This document shows, piece after piece, positions 10,313 through 21,060 of a stretch of DNA of 36,857 nucleotides. Location of the stretch: positions 1 to 36,857 of the forward strand of contig JAYMGJ010000236.1 in assembly GCA_037178675.1 (NCBI GenBank). The letters are read 5' to 3'. The translations under genes were made by a program, and so were the position numbers. Within the stretch, counting starts at the first letter, position 1. Each line of letters begins with the position of its first letter. The notes under the pieces were generated by a model. It made no database searches and was not told where the DNA came from. It worked only from the letters and a program-made list of their open reading frames with translations. The stretch comes from Scleroderma bovista (lineage: Eukaryota; Basidiomycota; Agaricomycetes; Boletales; Sclerodermataceae).

Positions 10313-11046
10313 GTCTCACAATAAGGGTTGCATCAGTAGTCTGGCTGTGTATACATTTGCTGACTGCCTAGGGGGCTTTGGATTACTACTGCTTGCTCAC
10401 TACAGTATACATAAGGCAATAGCACAAGGGGATTGAGCAGGGGAAGTCAAATAATATACCCGATGGCATGGGAAAAAGGCTCAAAATTGCTGAGACTTTC
10501 AAAACATATCAAAAACATGCAATAGTACACAACACACAATATTGAGTGTTCTATGAATGATACAATGGAGTCTTCACTGTCCCTGGATGTTGATTGTATG
10601 CTATTTGTCATTCTTCACAGCTATCAAACCTCTCAGATGTGACATTGTGCACAATGAAACCCCTGATCAATGCTAACATGTCAATGCTGCAATGTACATG
10701 CCATACATCCACATGTTCCAGTCTGTGTCTTGTGTCAGGCTAATGGAGGTGTAATCTATGTCTGAATTGCTATTTCAGATGCAAGAAACTCAATAGCACC
10801 ATCTATACAGATGGGGGTATGAGGTGTTGTGTACTATTGCATGTTTTTGATATGTTTTGAAAGTCTCAGCAATTTTGAGCCTTTTTCCCATGCCATCGGG
10901 TATGTTATTTGACTTCCCCTGCTCAATCCCCTTGTGCTATTGCCTTATGTATACTGTAGTGAGCAAGCAGTAGTAATCCAAAGCCCCCTAGGCAGTCAGC
11001 AAATGTATACACAGCCAGACTACTGATGCAACCCTTATTGTGAGAC
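10313..11046. repeat. Perfect-arm palindrome (223-nt arms, 288-nt loop)
   Basis: 10313-10535 (starting GTCTCACAATAAGGG) and 10824-11046 (ending CCCTTATTGTGAGAC) are inverted copies with no difference that I can find. The loop 10536-10823 is unique and has no open frame of note. The right arm ends two bases (TA) before the outer inverted arm. It could be a separate non-autonomous element with long inverted ends nested in the larger one, or the scar of an inverted duplication. Confidence 0.85.
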
Positions 11047-11048
11047 TA

Positions 11049-11669
11049 GCTGTGCTAGGCTGCAGTAATTTTCCCGCAGCCATATTTGTCCATATAATCC
11101 ATCCTGCTGCTAGAACTTGTATTTTTCATTTGTATCAATCATATTTACACAGTTGTATATGCCCAGGACATGGTTTGTATGGCCTTATTTGTTAGGGGCA
11201 TGTCCAATGCAGCTCTAGGTTGAAGTAACTTGCCTGCATCAACCCACATTAGTCAACCCAAGGTAGTCAACCCGCAGTAGTCAACCCGAGTTAGTTAACC
11301 ACAGTAGTTACCCCATGGTAGTTAACCCACAGTAGATAACCCATGGTAGTCAACACGAGTTAGTTAACCCATGGTAGTCAATCCGTGGTAGTCAATCTGT
11401 GGTAGTCAATCTGCGGTAGTCAACCCGCAGTAGTCAAACCCTGGTAGTGAACCTGCAGTCCTATTTGTAGTTCCACCTTATTGCCCAGTGGCTCAGCCCT
11501 ACTATATTAATTGGTACTAATGTTTCCTAGCCCACCCATTACCTTCCATTACAGCAAATCTCAGCCTGCACATATGACATGGTGATTACACCTTTATCCA
11601 CTCCCCTGAAACAGCACCATAGCCCACCCATATCACAAGGTGATAATATCCAACTTGGGCCCAACCCGT
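11049..11669 (-). repeat. Right inverted arm
   Basis: Inverted copy of 7352-7944, with one monomer of the ~167-bp repeat, the 14-bp array (11226-11455) and the outer arm. It has an additional array unit compared with the left arm. It stops at CCCAACCCGT, where the LTR-like family A copy begins. Confidence 0.9.
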
Positions 11670-12201
11670 TGTCACGCACCAAACAGGTTTGGTACAGTGA
11701 ACATGGAAGATAACACCTATATCGAATGATCCTTATGCGAAGGATAAGCACGACGGACCCTCATCGTAGCCATCTATCGCACAAGACAACTATCCTGATG
11801 CGAGAGATGAATGCCAATGCAGACAGTCATCTATCGCACGAGAACCGCCAAGAAGCAGAAGAAACTGAAGGAATAACGTCAATTGTGGTATGAGAAAGGA
11901 ATGCACACGTCTGCAGTCCAACTCCCATACCAGAACGATCAAAGAAGCCGAAGAATTGATGGAGAAACGAAGGAGAAAGAGAAGAAATGATTTTTAGCGC
12001 CCAAATGTCATTTTTAGGCGCCCAGTGCCGGCATTCCGATATTTTGAATAGCTCTGTCGTTTCTGAAGCTATCAGGCACGTGACTATACCATCAGAGAGC
12101 CTAGAACGTGGTCTATCTGCCTGTCAAGTTCCGACGCAAATCCGTTCATTTCCCACGGAGATATTCCCCCCGCAATCCAGACGTTCGCTTCATCGCTCAC
12201 T

Positions 12202-12540
12202 ATGGAGTCCGTATTTTCTCTGGATCATTTCTCCGCTATTGCTGCAGATCTCCACTATGTCCTGCTCTTAGGACAGCCTCTCCCAGAGTTCCCATGCACT
12301 GCCTGGCACATATCTTCCCAGCCTGCTCCCTCAGTCCCTCTCGTTCTCGGTCAGCGCGTTCTCCTCGTCAGTCCTGCGTCAAGGACGTACTTTGGTCATC
12401 TTAGGTCTATTGTCAAGCTTGAGAAGTCTTCTCTGGTCGTCTCTGTGTCCCCTGAGCCCTCAGCCTATGGTCCCTTCCTCCCAGATACTTGCCATGTCCA
12501 TCTTCCTCTGTCGTTCGTCTCGCTTCCCTGGATGCGTTGA
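12202..12540 (+). CDS. Small conserved frame inside family A repeat
   Basis: A 112-residue frame from ATG 12202. The first 75 residues (MESVFSLDHFSAIAADL, ...YVLLLGQPLPE, PSVPLVLGQ, SRTYFGHLRSI) are closely matched by copy 1 (1014-1256, minus), where most base differences leave the protein similar. That suggests past coding constraint. Copy 1 stops earlier, after LVV. I know no family for it. It may be the start of an accessory protein of the retroelement, or a frame kept by chance in young copies. Confidence 0.4.
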   Translation: MESVFSLDHFSAIAADLHYVLLLGQPLPEFPCTAWHISSQPAPSVPLVLGQRVLLVSPASRTYFGHLRSIVKLEKSSLVVSVSPEPSAYGPFLPDTCHVHLPLSFVSLPWMR

Positions 12541-13208
12541 ATTCAATACTCTATCCGCTTCCCTACTTTCAGACGACGTCCCCCAGCACCATGACAGTTA
12601 TTTCCCCCACTTTATAGTGCTATTAGGAAGAAGAACCCTCTCTCGTTCTTTCCCAGAAGAGAGCTCGTCAAGGGAGCCCATGGTTGCGCTTCAGCGGCGC
12701 TAGAACACATGCACTATACCTTAGTGTATGCTGACCCCCCAAAAAGACCTCTGGACCCCTGGTACCCTTCTTGTGGCTGTTTTGTCTCGGATCAATCCCC
12801 CTATTAATCCCAGATCTTCCCCATTGTTGTCCCATCAAATTCCTGATGGTACACAGCCCCCCATCAAACTTCTTAGGCTGTGCATCAATGACTCCTTCTG
12901 CTGTGCAGTGACTCATCCCTTGCTTACTGATGCTCTCTTGTCATCAGTATTACTCTATCCCTTTCGCATTTTTGGTATATTACTCAGCTGATGACTCACT
13001 CCCTTACCAATCAATCTTGTCATGCAGCTTACTCATTCCTTTACTCAGCAGCTTATTCATGCTTCCTATGCTTACTCATTCCTGCTTATCCCTTGCTTAC
13101 TGATCGCTTACAAACCCCTTACAAAGCTCTTACCAATCCCTTACCAATCCTTGACAAATTCTGCTTACTCCCTTCTCTTTTTGTACTTTAATGCTGTGCC
13201 CCCCCATG

Positions 13209-13233
13209 TATTTAAACCCCTGGGCTCAGCCCA
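13209..13233 (+). promoter_or_regulatory. TATA box and small hairpin in the LTR-like repeat
   Basis: TATTTAAA at 13209-13216 is followed five bases later by the perfect hairpin TGGGCTCAGCCCA (13221-13233). Copy 3 has TATATAAA at the matching place (26662-26669, minus strand), also followed by a short inverted repeat (CAGCCAAAGGCTG). This is the likely transcription start region of the LTR. Confidence 0.55.
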
Positions 13234-13773
13234 GTGAAAAAAAAGACCCAATTGCACGAAATTATCCCTCTCTCAGACTCTCTCAGTCAGTATCCCCTCA
13301 GCTCTTTGAGTCTTGTAGGCTTCAGTGAAAGTCTAAAGGCTCAATATTGTCAAGTTTATCCAAGTTATTCAAGATCTATTCTTTATACTAGGCTCAAGCG
13401 GAGTCTAGGCTTCATACCAGTCAATCTTCCTCGCCTCTGGACATCAGAGGCATCCCTGCCCCTTTGCTGCACCAATCTCTAGGTGTAGTATCGCTGTTTC
13501 AGTCTCAGTCTACCCAATCCCCGCTTTGACACTTCCTAGGCTTTAGGAAGAGTCCAGACCCCTATCCCCTTCGTCTTCTATTACTCCTGTACCCCAGGAG
13601 TATCCTGCATCATCGTCTGCATCACCCTGTTGGTGTAGATCCCCTTCCCCCCTCCTCAGCACATCCTCTCTGGACACCGCGGAGGTAAACCACCACTCGC
13701 ACTTTTTCGTAGTCCTTTGTTGGTGTTGTGTTTGGGTTATTACTCCGACCCAAATACACACTTTGACTCACAG

Positions 13774-14616
13774 CGGGTACCGCAGTGTGTGTCAAACCCA
13801 AGCCACGGGTAAAGACCAAAGGTGGGAGTGTTCTTATGAAGTCCCACATAGAACTCACCTTATATAATATTTATATGCAGAGAAACAAAAGACTGCCGGA
13901 GATCAGATAGTGACCGCGGGTGCTTCTGTTGCTCAGCCATTGACAAAGAGCAAAGGTGAGAGTGTTCCTATCAAGTCATACATGCAATTAGGACAATTGA
14001 TATGATACAATATCCAGGTAAACAAAGTGCAGTGGCAGGAAAGAGTAAACCCGCGGTGGATGTGTCTGCCGCGGACATACCCCGCTCTGACTCACTGCTT
14101 AAGCCCAAAGGTAATGATCTTCGGATGGACTGAATATATCCTGATGCTAATATATGTAATATCTACATGCAGACAAACATCAGGGAGTCACTGATAACAG
14201 CACTCACTCCATGCAGGTGACAAGTGCCGGCCCTTCCTCCACCGCGGCTCAACCAAGGTTGAAGACAAAAGGTAAGAGTGCTTCGTATTGCATCACAAAT
14301 AAATTTATTCCTACAAATTTGATATACGTCCAGCCCAGCCCTCCCAAGTTGCCAAACGGAGTGGTCCGTCAGTTCAAGTGCCAGCCGCGGGTCTTTCAAG
14401 GGCCGCCATTACACAAGGTATGCATTGTGGCCCCATCAAGTAAATTACTCATAAGGCTCAAAAGAAGATGCAGGAGATTCATCACTCCAACTCCAACACA
14501 AATGTGATGGCAGGGAAAAGAATGTAGTAAGGCGGCAGTCGGTCCGGCCAAAAAGGCTCCCGCCCAGGCTGGAGGATTATGATGACGCCCGTATACAAAA
14601 GAGGCGCCGAACGTAG
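13774..14616 (+). CDS. Gene of repeated phase-1 exons, 5' end lost, unknown function
   Basis: Six exons can be joined without a stop: 13774-13821, 13881-13955, 14018-14110, 14173-14271, 14334-14417 and 14474-14616 (TAG). All five introns are 56-62 nt and all interrupt codons after base 1. Four exons end in the same type of peptide (KPRVKTK, PLTKSK, LLKPK, PRLKTK) followed by the same AAAG|GT donor context, and introns 1, 2 and 4 start alike (GTRRGAGTGYTY). The gene therefore grew by tandem duplication of an exon-intron unit. The product is basic, Ser/Ala/Pro-rich and probably disordered. It ends in a charged segment (LEDYDDARIQKRRRT) that could be a nuclear localisation signal. Exons 2-5 each contain CCGCGG. 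The 5' part is missing: family A copy 2 ends 21 bp upstream. I recognise no domain. Confidence 0.65.
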
Positions 14617-15165
14617 GTTTATTTCATATGTATTGTAAAGTACATACATCAAATATGGGACCACTGGGTGGGTCAAAACAAGGTGATGATCACGACTGCA
14701 GTATGTGTATAATAGCCACAGCATGTATATAGGAGTTGTATGTAAGGCCGTGGTATGGATAATGCCCGGGGTAGTAACAACCAAGGCGTCTCAGCACAGT
14801 GGCATCATGTACCATATCCACAATATGTATGATAGCCACGGTATTTACAACTATTGACCTCAGCCAAAGGTTTGAATTATAACTGGGGTGACAGTCGCAA
14901 GCACATATGTCTGTAATAGCCGCGGTATATATGAGAGCCATGGTATATATGATTCACGTGGTACCATGATGTTTAGAACCATTTAGAAAAAAAGGTGTGG
15001 ATTACAGCCATGGTGACCATCGCTACTGCGGGGACTATCACAAGCACAATGTGTGGATCCAAAATCAATCACTCCATGGTGCCCATCATACTCACCATGC
15101 TAGTGCTTATCCCTGTACAAACTGAATGTTTTTTGTTCAAGATAAAAACAGACAACCAATTGTAA
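14617..15165. other. Non-coding element DNA between two genes
   Basis: No gene seen. The stretch carries spaced RTGTATAATAGCCRYGGTAT words (near 14705, 14825, 14915, 14935), i.e. the CCGCGG/CCATGG core in a different flanking context. It is the shared 3' region of the + gene ending at 14616 and the - gene ending at 15166. Confidence 0.5.
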
Positions 15166-16576
15166 TTACAACATTGATGGGTGTAAATCTTCTAATTGAT
15201 CCATGGCAATCTGTGTGCCCTCCATCTCACCCTTATCAATTTGCTCCAACTTATCTATGATGTCAGCATAATGTGCCCTCAATGCAACGAGCCTCCTCCA
15301 CTCCCAAGTTTCTTCCACCAACTTGTCCACGTATTGCATGTACCTCGCAATAAGCAGTTTGTCGTAGGAGTTGTCCAGGTGGGTAATTTTGCTGTCCTTG
15401 GGGTGGAAGCGGGCTGCAATCTGTCGCGCTGTGCTTACTATTGATTGTCAATATCAATTTAATAGAGATGTCAATGCACTCACATTCATGCCGCAGGCAA
15501 TTGAATTTACCTTTGTAAATTTCCAGGTCGGCCATCATTCTCAGCAAGTGCCACCATTCCCCTATGATGGTGTCAGTGTAGGAAACTCCAACCAAGGCCT
15601 AACTAACCTTCCATATCCTTGGGACATGTTGCAGGGAATCCGCTCACTGGGCCCGATTCCGCTTCCCTTCCCTTTCCCTTATCCACTAACCTACAATGTG
15701 CAATGGGGCTCGTACCAACTACCCTTGGCAAGGAATTCTCAAAGAATCTTTCCTCTGGGTTAGATCCGCTCTCAGTTGGCTCACCTGTCCCTGAGAAGAG
15801 TGGGGACCCAGCCATCAATGGTGATCCGCGGGGTGACTTTGAAGGGGTGGACTAAACAGACGAAACTGACATTGGCGATGTCAGTGGTATGTATAATGCT
15901 GGCTGTGCAGGTGGAGTCCATCCTTCATTGTCCTTCGACGTGTCAGTATCGGAGGAGTCAGGTGATGTTGCGCGGATGGGTGTGATCGGCCGGGGTGATG
16001 AGTTTCCATCAGAGGTAGGGCTTGGGGACACTTCAGGAAAGGTTTGTGATGGCAGTAGAGGGGGAGGGATCCATCCCTGGCTATCTTCTGAGGTGTCGGT
16101 GTCGGATGATGAGTCAGACGATGTTTGAGGCATGGGTGTGCTGGCTACATCCCTGCAGTCGGGTGTTGATGTGGGTGGAAATGCAGGAGGGTCCCACTCA
16201 GGACTTGGCAACAACCCTGGTTCAGCCCAGATGTCAGACCTCGCACCCACAGGTGATTCAAGCATGTGGAACGAACCTTCATCCACTTCAATAGACATCG
16301 GGTCTGCCGCGGGTGGAGGGGGAGGTTCATCGGGTGGACACCACCCAGTGCTATTATCACTTGCTGTAAACATAAAATGAGTACTGTTAAAGTGTACACG
16401 AAGGATACATACATGTTCTGCTTGGAGACCGTCTTTTTGGAGGTGTCCACCCTGGGCTACCAAATAAACCTGCCCAAAATCAATCTCAAATGCCAAAGAC
16501 AGTTCCAATATAACGATTTACCATGGTTGGCTGCTCCATCATCGATAAATCTAACATTCCTAGCTGGTCCGATCAT
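15166..16576 (-). pseudogene. Five-exon Pro/acid-rich gene with a single in-frame TAG, unknown function
   Basis: Exons on the minus strand: 16522-16576 (ATG at 16576), 16413-16469, 15608-16363, 15511-15561 and 15166-15437 (TAA). Introns are 52, 49, 46 and 73 nt, all phase 1, and the total is 397 codons. The only defect is TAG at 15852-15854 (codon 208), which fits CAG to TAG. If it is read as a true end, a 207-residue protein results. The N-terminal half repeats an acidic Ser/Asp run followed by GWxPP (near residues 24, 44, 130 and 195). The C-terminal half after the stop is helical and charged (EWWHLLRMMADLEIYK, then SYDKLLIARYMQYVDKLVEE and WEWRRLVALRAHYADIIDK). The good coding character on both sides of the TAG argues for one gene. 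I recognise no family. It diverges from the zinc-cluster gene at 17435. Confidence 0.65.
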
Positions 16577-17434
16577 GGTTGGTGGTCATGTATGAAATAA
16601 AGAAGGCTGGCAAGGGCTTGGTGTTCACAGGCCGCGATCATATATGTTCGGGTCGAATGTTTACATAAGATATTTCCCACCATTAAGACATCTGGAATCT
16701 AGGGTGGAATTCGGGTACTATATAACTCTCAATAGATTGCAATTGTTCTATCTTTTTGTAGAAATGTTTAGGTATGAACAAGCCCATTAAATTGTAGCGC
16801 TGTAGGTCAGTATTTGCTGATAACAATAGACAATGAAACAGGTTTAGCACACCTGTGGTCATTGTTCCATCACTAGACATTGTGGGTATACTTTTCTATG
16901 CTTTCCAAGAAAGCAGAGAAATTTCACACATTATATTTGTAGTGGACTTCAGGTGTCCAGCCTACATTTCAACATTTACCCAACGAAAATGCCTTCTGAT
17001 TGTGTTTACCTTCCGCGGCTATTTTATCCAATAAGGGTTAGTGTGAATAATGTCGCTTGCACTAGCTATGCAATCACAATATGCAATCACAATTGTACAA
17101 GCATTGCTGTATGTGGTCTATTTGATACTAATACTGCACCCATTATACTGTTAAATCTAAAATACTGTATGTTACCGCGGTGGGTTCCCTTCAAAAATCA
17201 TATGAGACCTTCAATTCCATTTATACCTCGGTGATTAAATTTACATGTTGATGTTGGTGCCTGACTAGCTAAACGGAGATTATTAGCACGTGGCTTGGCA
17301 CCTGATGATGTACCAATGGTCAGTCTGGGTGTGTGACATCTGCTGACCTAATCATAATAAATGTTCAACATACCGTGCGGCTTCCACACCGCAAACTTGT
17401 TTTCCTCTCTCACTCATCTCACTCCTACCAAACT
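16577..17434. other. Divergent intergenic region
   Basis: 858 bp between the start of the minus-strand gene and the start of the zinc-cluster gene. It is AT-rich with CCGCGG at 17011-17016 and 17174-17179. A 65-codon minus-strand frame (16683-16880) begins with ATG and may be an upstream exon, but no splice links it convincingly. A pyrimidine-rich tract (17398-17430) leads into the ATG at 17435, as in many fungal promoters. CTAAACGGAG occurs at 17269. Confidence 0.45.
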
Positions 17435-19414
17435 ATGTCCACCCAACAATCCGAAATCCAAGTCCCATCCCCATCCAACGTTCCCGAAGACTTCGGAACA
17501 CCCATGACCCCTGGAGAAGTTATCATGGATGCCACCAGCATTATTACCAGCAGAGTAGCAGCTATTAAGAAAACGAAGGATACTGCCTCATGGCTGGAGG
17601 TCCATCGCGATGTCTGGGCCCAACTGGTGAGTCCAATATTCAACATAGTTCAATGCCACTAACAACTGTCAGAACTGCATCAGAGAGGTGGTGGGGAACT
17701 TACCCTGCGGTTTCAGCATTCCCCCCATGCTCATGGCCCTTGATTGCGACCTGGAAGATCCATCCGAGGGTATTACAACGTGGCCAAAGTGGCCCCAAAT
17801 GCTCCAATCCCCTGCAGACAGTGTCTCCGACCATCCATGGTGCAACCGTGGTAAAAATATTCCGGAACCGAGCAACAAAGGCAGGGTGGATGGTGAGCAG
17901 GCAGAGATGCAGAGGGTTGATAAGGGAAAGCAAAGGGCATATGAGGTGAGTAGCTATGAGGTCAGCCCATCCGAGCCAGTTGGCGCAGAGGAGGCAAGAA
18001 GTCGTCACCGTGGACGTGAGCAGACTCGGGGACGTAGCCAATACCGTCACCCTCGTAAACGTGTCAAGTCCACCCCCATTGTCAACAGCAATGACGAAGA
18101 CACTGCAAAGCCTACCCGCCACAGTGTAACCAAGACCTACGACCTTCACCATCGCCCTCCCGACTTCCCAATCCTTCCCACCGCTGATCGATGTGACCAC
18201 TGCGCCCGTCGGATGTTACCCTGTGCCAGGAAGGAGGATCGTGCATGCTTCCAATGCAACAAGGGGAAGCATGGGTGCAGCTTGTCACTCAAGCGCGTCA
18301 GGTCGCGATCGCAGTCCCATGCACCAGCTACACAGACAAGCCAACCCGACCCTGCCCCATCACTGGCACTTACTGCTGCCCCAACCCGTACCAACCCTCC
18401 CCGTTCCGCTCGCAAACGCAAAGCCAAAAGTCCCGCGCCCATGGATGTCCCCTCTCCACGTCCAGCAGCCACAGCTGGACCTTCCACACTTGGCCCATCA
18501 AGGGGCAGACGTGAAAGTAGGTTAAATATTTCCTTTGCTCCGTTCTGCTGAAAATCTAAACAGAATTTGATGGAGTGCTGATAGTGCAACCGCAATGGCT
18601 TTCAAAATCACAGGACCACGGTACAAGCACCGAACACAGCGAACATATGACCATGGCAACGACTACAAGCGCCTGCAGCGAATGTTCAGAGCTGGGCGAT
18701 GTGACGCGTAGGCTGGAGGCGCAAGAGGTTCAAATGGACACTCTTCGCCAGCTCATGGAGAGTCTGAGGTCAGGTACGCTGATTGTCCATCCAGAACTGC
18801 CCCCTCCCCCTTCCATGCAGACTTCCACCACACTTGGAAGTCCTGCATTGATTTTCTGTGCGCCCTTGCCTGCTGCATGCTCCCCTGACATCCCTCCTGC
18901 AGACCATGGACCGGATCTCACACTGCCCGCGGTTGCAAGCATGGAATCGCCCCCACATCCGCCTGCATCATCTTTGCCTGATGTGTCCACCACCATCGCG
19001 ATCCATGTGGGATCCATTGCCCCCAACCTCTTGAACACTCTCTGGGGTCCAACCGCGGTGGAAGACAGACATCCGCCTCGGTCTCCCAGCCCTGCTGGCG
19101 ATGACCATGTGCCTCCATCACGCCCCCCTCCCTTCATCATCTCCACAGACGATGCAATGGCTGTGGATGAAGCCAGGGATTCTGTCCCCACCACCGCGGT
19201 AAGTCCTATTGATTCACCCATGGTTTGCTACTTACATCCCCTGTAGTCTCCCAACGTTACAGAAGGTGATGGAATGCCTCTGGATCCCCAAGTGATTCCT
19301 CCCCCCATCATCATCATAAGTCCCGCCAATGTCCCTGATAACTCAGTTCCCGCACCTGCAGTTTCAGATGAGGGATGTGTAGGCGCTGTGGAAGGGAATA
19401 AAATGGACACTTAA
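17435..19414 (+). CDS. Intact four-exon gene with a Zn2Cys6-type cysteine cluster
   Basis: Exons 17435-17626, 17673-18516, 18564-19198 and 19247-19414 join in frame to 612 residues. Introns are 46, 47 and 48 nt with GTGAGT, GTAGGT and GTAAGT donors. Residues 238-266 read C-X2-C-X6-C-X7-C-X2-C-X6-C, within the spacing of fungal Zn2Cys6 clusters, with RR between the second and third Cys and KGKHGC at the end. It is preceded by a basic segment (RHPRKRVK, about residue 190), so a nuclear DNA-binding role is plausible. Residues ~385-412 form a short heptad coiled coil (DVTRRLEAQEVQMDTLRQLM), as expected for a dimeric factor. The rest is Pro/Ser-rich. Such cluster proteins recur in Agaricomycete repeats. 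Unlike the other genes here it has no stop or frameshift. Its surroundings are full of CCGCGG, a pair of CGG half-sites. An alternative is a zinc-binding protein that does not bind DNA. Confidence 0.8.
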
Positions 19415-20259
19415 TATTTTTTTATCTCCACTCATACATTGTTTTTGCACAGACTATTTGCTTTATTCATACATCTTTGTACTTTCTTTTTTACAACATT
19501 TCTTTTTGCCACCAGACATTGTTTTTTCGGTTCACATGTATTAAATTCTTTTTTGTCCTTTACTTTATGAATGCAATTTGTTTGTTTCACCCAAAAAATA
19601 TTCTACCCCCGATTGTGCACAGATGCTGTTAATTATTTAGCAGCCCTGGTATGCCAACTGAGTCCCGCCCACTTATCACCAGGGGTCCAGTAATTCGTCG
19701 TAAATAATTTCATTTGAATGGTACATTTCACTGAATTGTGTGTGGTACTATCTACCCTGCATGAGCTGTCACCACCGTGGATTGTGCCACTTTTGCGGTG
19801 TCATTCTACTACCCAACAGTAGCTACCACGGTTGCATCGGTGTACTGCATAACCCATCTATGACCCCAATAATGCAATCAAATTATATTTTCCATTTCAT
19901 GTTAATATATGCCTCCCATGGTGGTCACTGCGGTTGATACTTTTGTTCCGGTGGAAATGTTGCCGCGGTTAATACTTTTCCACTTGATACTATGTCACCA
20001 TTCATAGTCCTTGAATAATTGCCATGCACAGAGCAATCCAACAACCCTAGTGTTAGTTTTTATTTAATACTTCCTTTATATAGGATAAACCTATATACCA
20101 GTCATCATTTAATATACCTGCGGTCACTATGTATTTTTGTTCCCACAGTAATAGGTGTGTTACTGACATCAAATACCAATAAGTCGCCTATATGCTGCAG
20201 CATGTCCTCTTTCCAAACATTGGTGCCATCCTGTTTCATATGCTAGTGGTCCCTAAACC
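19415..20259. other. 3' flank of the zinc-cluster gene, AT-rich
   Basis: No gene seen. AATAAA overlaps the last codons (19398-19403) and T-rich tracts follow (19415-19560), fitting transcription termination. From 19770 the sequence contains scattered CCACCGTGG, CCATGGTGG and CCGCGGTTA words, the first members of the right-hand array. Confidence 0.45.
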
Positions 20260-21060
20260 TAACCCCCGGTAGTTGAATTAATCCCGCGGCAGTTTCCATT
20301 ACCTATTGTAATTACATCCCCGCAGCAGTTCCCCTTACCTATTGTAGTTATTACACCCCCCGTGGTAGTCACACTTCACCCGCGGTAGTGACTGCTTATT
20401 TGAAATAGCTATTACCATGGTGCCATTAGCGTAGTGGTGTCCCTTGTGTTGGACTGATTTGAACATGCTCACCTATATACCTATATTATAAAATCATGGG
20501 TCATACCTACTGTGCCATTATTATAACTGACCATGGTTCTAGCATAGTCCTGTTCTGTGTTGTACTGATTAGCCAATTTTTATTCTGGTGTGGTTGTATG
20601 CATCAGACTAAGGAGGTGCATGTGGTTTACATTATCACACAATATGGAATTATACCTGCCTGCAATCATTCCACATACCAAGGGTAGTGACAACCAACCC
20701 GCGGTAGTAACGAGCAAGCCATGGTAGTGATGACCAAGCCATGGTAGTGATGACCAACCACTTGTAGTGATTACCAACCTAGTGATTATTAACCCGCGGT
20801 AGTGATTACCAACCCATGGTAGTGACCCATACCCCGTGGATGTGATGACCAACCCCTCATAGTGATTACCAACCTAGTGATTATTAACCTGCGGTAGTGA
20901 TTACAAACCCACGGTAGTGACCCATACCCCGCGGTAGTGATGACCAACCCCTCAGTGATTACCAACGTAGTGATTATTAACCGCGGTAGTGACACTTTAC
21001 CCGCGGTAGGAACACCCCTGATTATTGACAATAATCCTGGGGTAATTACCGCGGTGCCAT
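20260..21060 (+). repeat. Subterminal CCGCGG array of the right arm
   Basis: Irregular units of 15-30 bp around ACCCGCGGTAGTGATTACCA. At least eight units keep CCGCGG (20284, 20378, 20698, 20793, 20926, 20980, 20998, 21048). Others read CCATGG, CCACGG, CTGCGG or CCGTGG, i.e. the forms expected if CpG cytosines on either strand become T. The same orientation relative to the terminus is seen at 11226-11455 and 28000-28930. Confidence 0.85.

Larger units (their letters stand above)
7243..11669. mobile_element. Long-inverted-arm DNA element (Mutator-like by structure), right tip lost
   Basis: The left terminus ACCCCATGCACCTACTTAGG (7243) is shared, inverted, with the termini at 21427 and 29295. 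Inside it, 7352-7944 is an inverted copy of 11049-11669. The last ~110 bp of the right arm are missing because family A copy 2 starts at 11670. The copies at 21427/29295 show a 9-bp target duplication, which together with arms of hundreds of bp resembles Mutator-like (MULE) elements. No transposase is encoded between the arms; the contents are tandem repeats, a retroposed insert and a palindrome, so this copy is non-autonomous. Other classes with 8-9-bp duplications (for example Zisupton or Merlin) cannot be excluded. Confidence 0.65.
11670..13752 (+). mobile_element. LTR-like repeat family A, copy 2 (longest copy)
   Basis: Begins TGTCACGCACCAAAC, like the start of copy 1 at 1870 (minus strand), and is collinear with copy 3 (26114 to ~27550, minus) over its 3' two thirds, ending near CCGACCCA at 13752. 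TG..CA-type ends, a TATTTAAA box at 13209 and a T/C-rich 3' part fit an LTR of a retrotransposon, unusually long at about 2.1 kb. No internal retrotransposon domain, primer-binding site or flanking 5-bp duplication is visible, so this is read as a solo LTR or a derivative. It interrupts the right arm of the 7243 element. Confidence 0.55.

Noticed and set aside
16683..16880. 65-codon minus-strand frame starting with ATG
   Set aside because: Could be an upstream exon of the 15166-16576 gene, but no GT..AG join with kept frame could be found.
20580..21031. Minus-strand frames with repeated VITTAGYGSLPW-type peptide
   Set aside because: Translation of the CCGCGG/CCATGG array; not conserved as protein.
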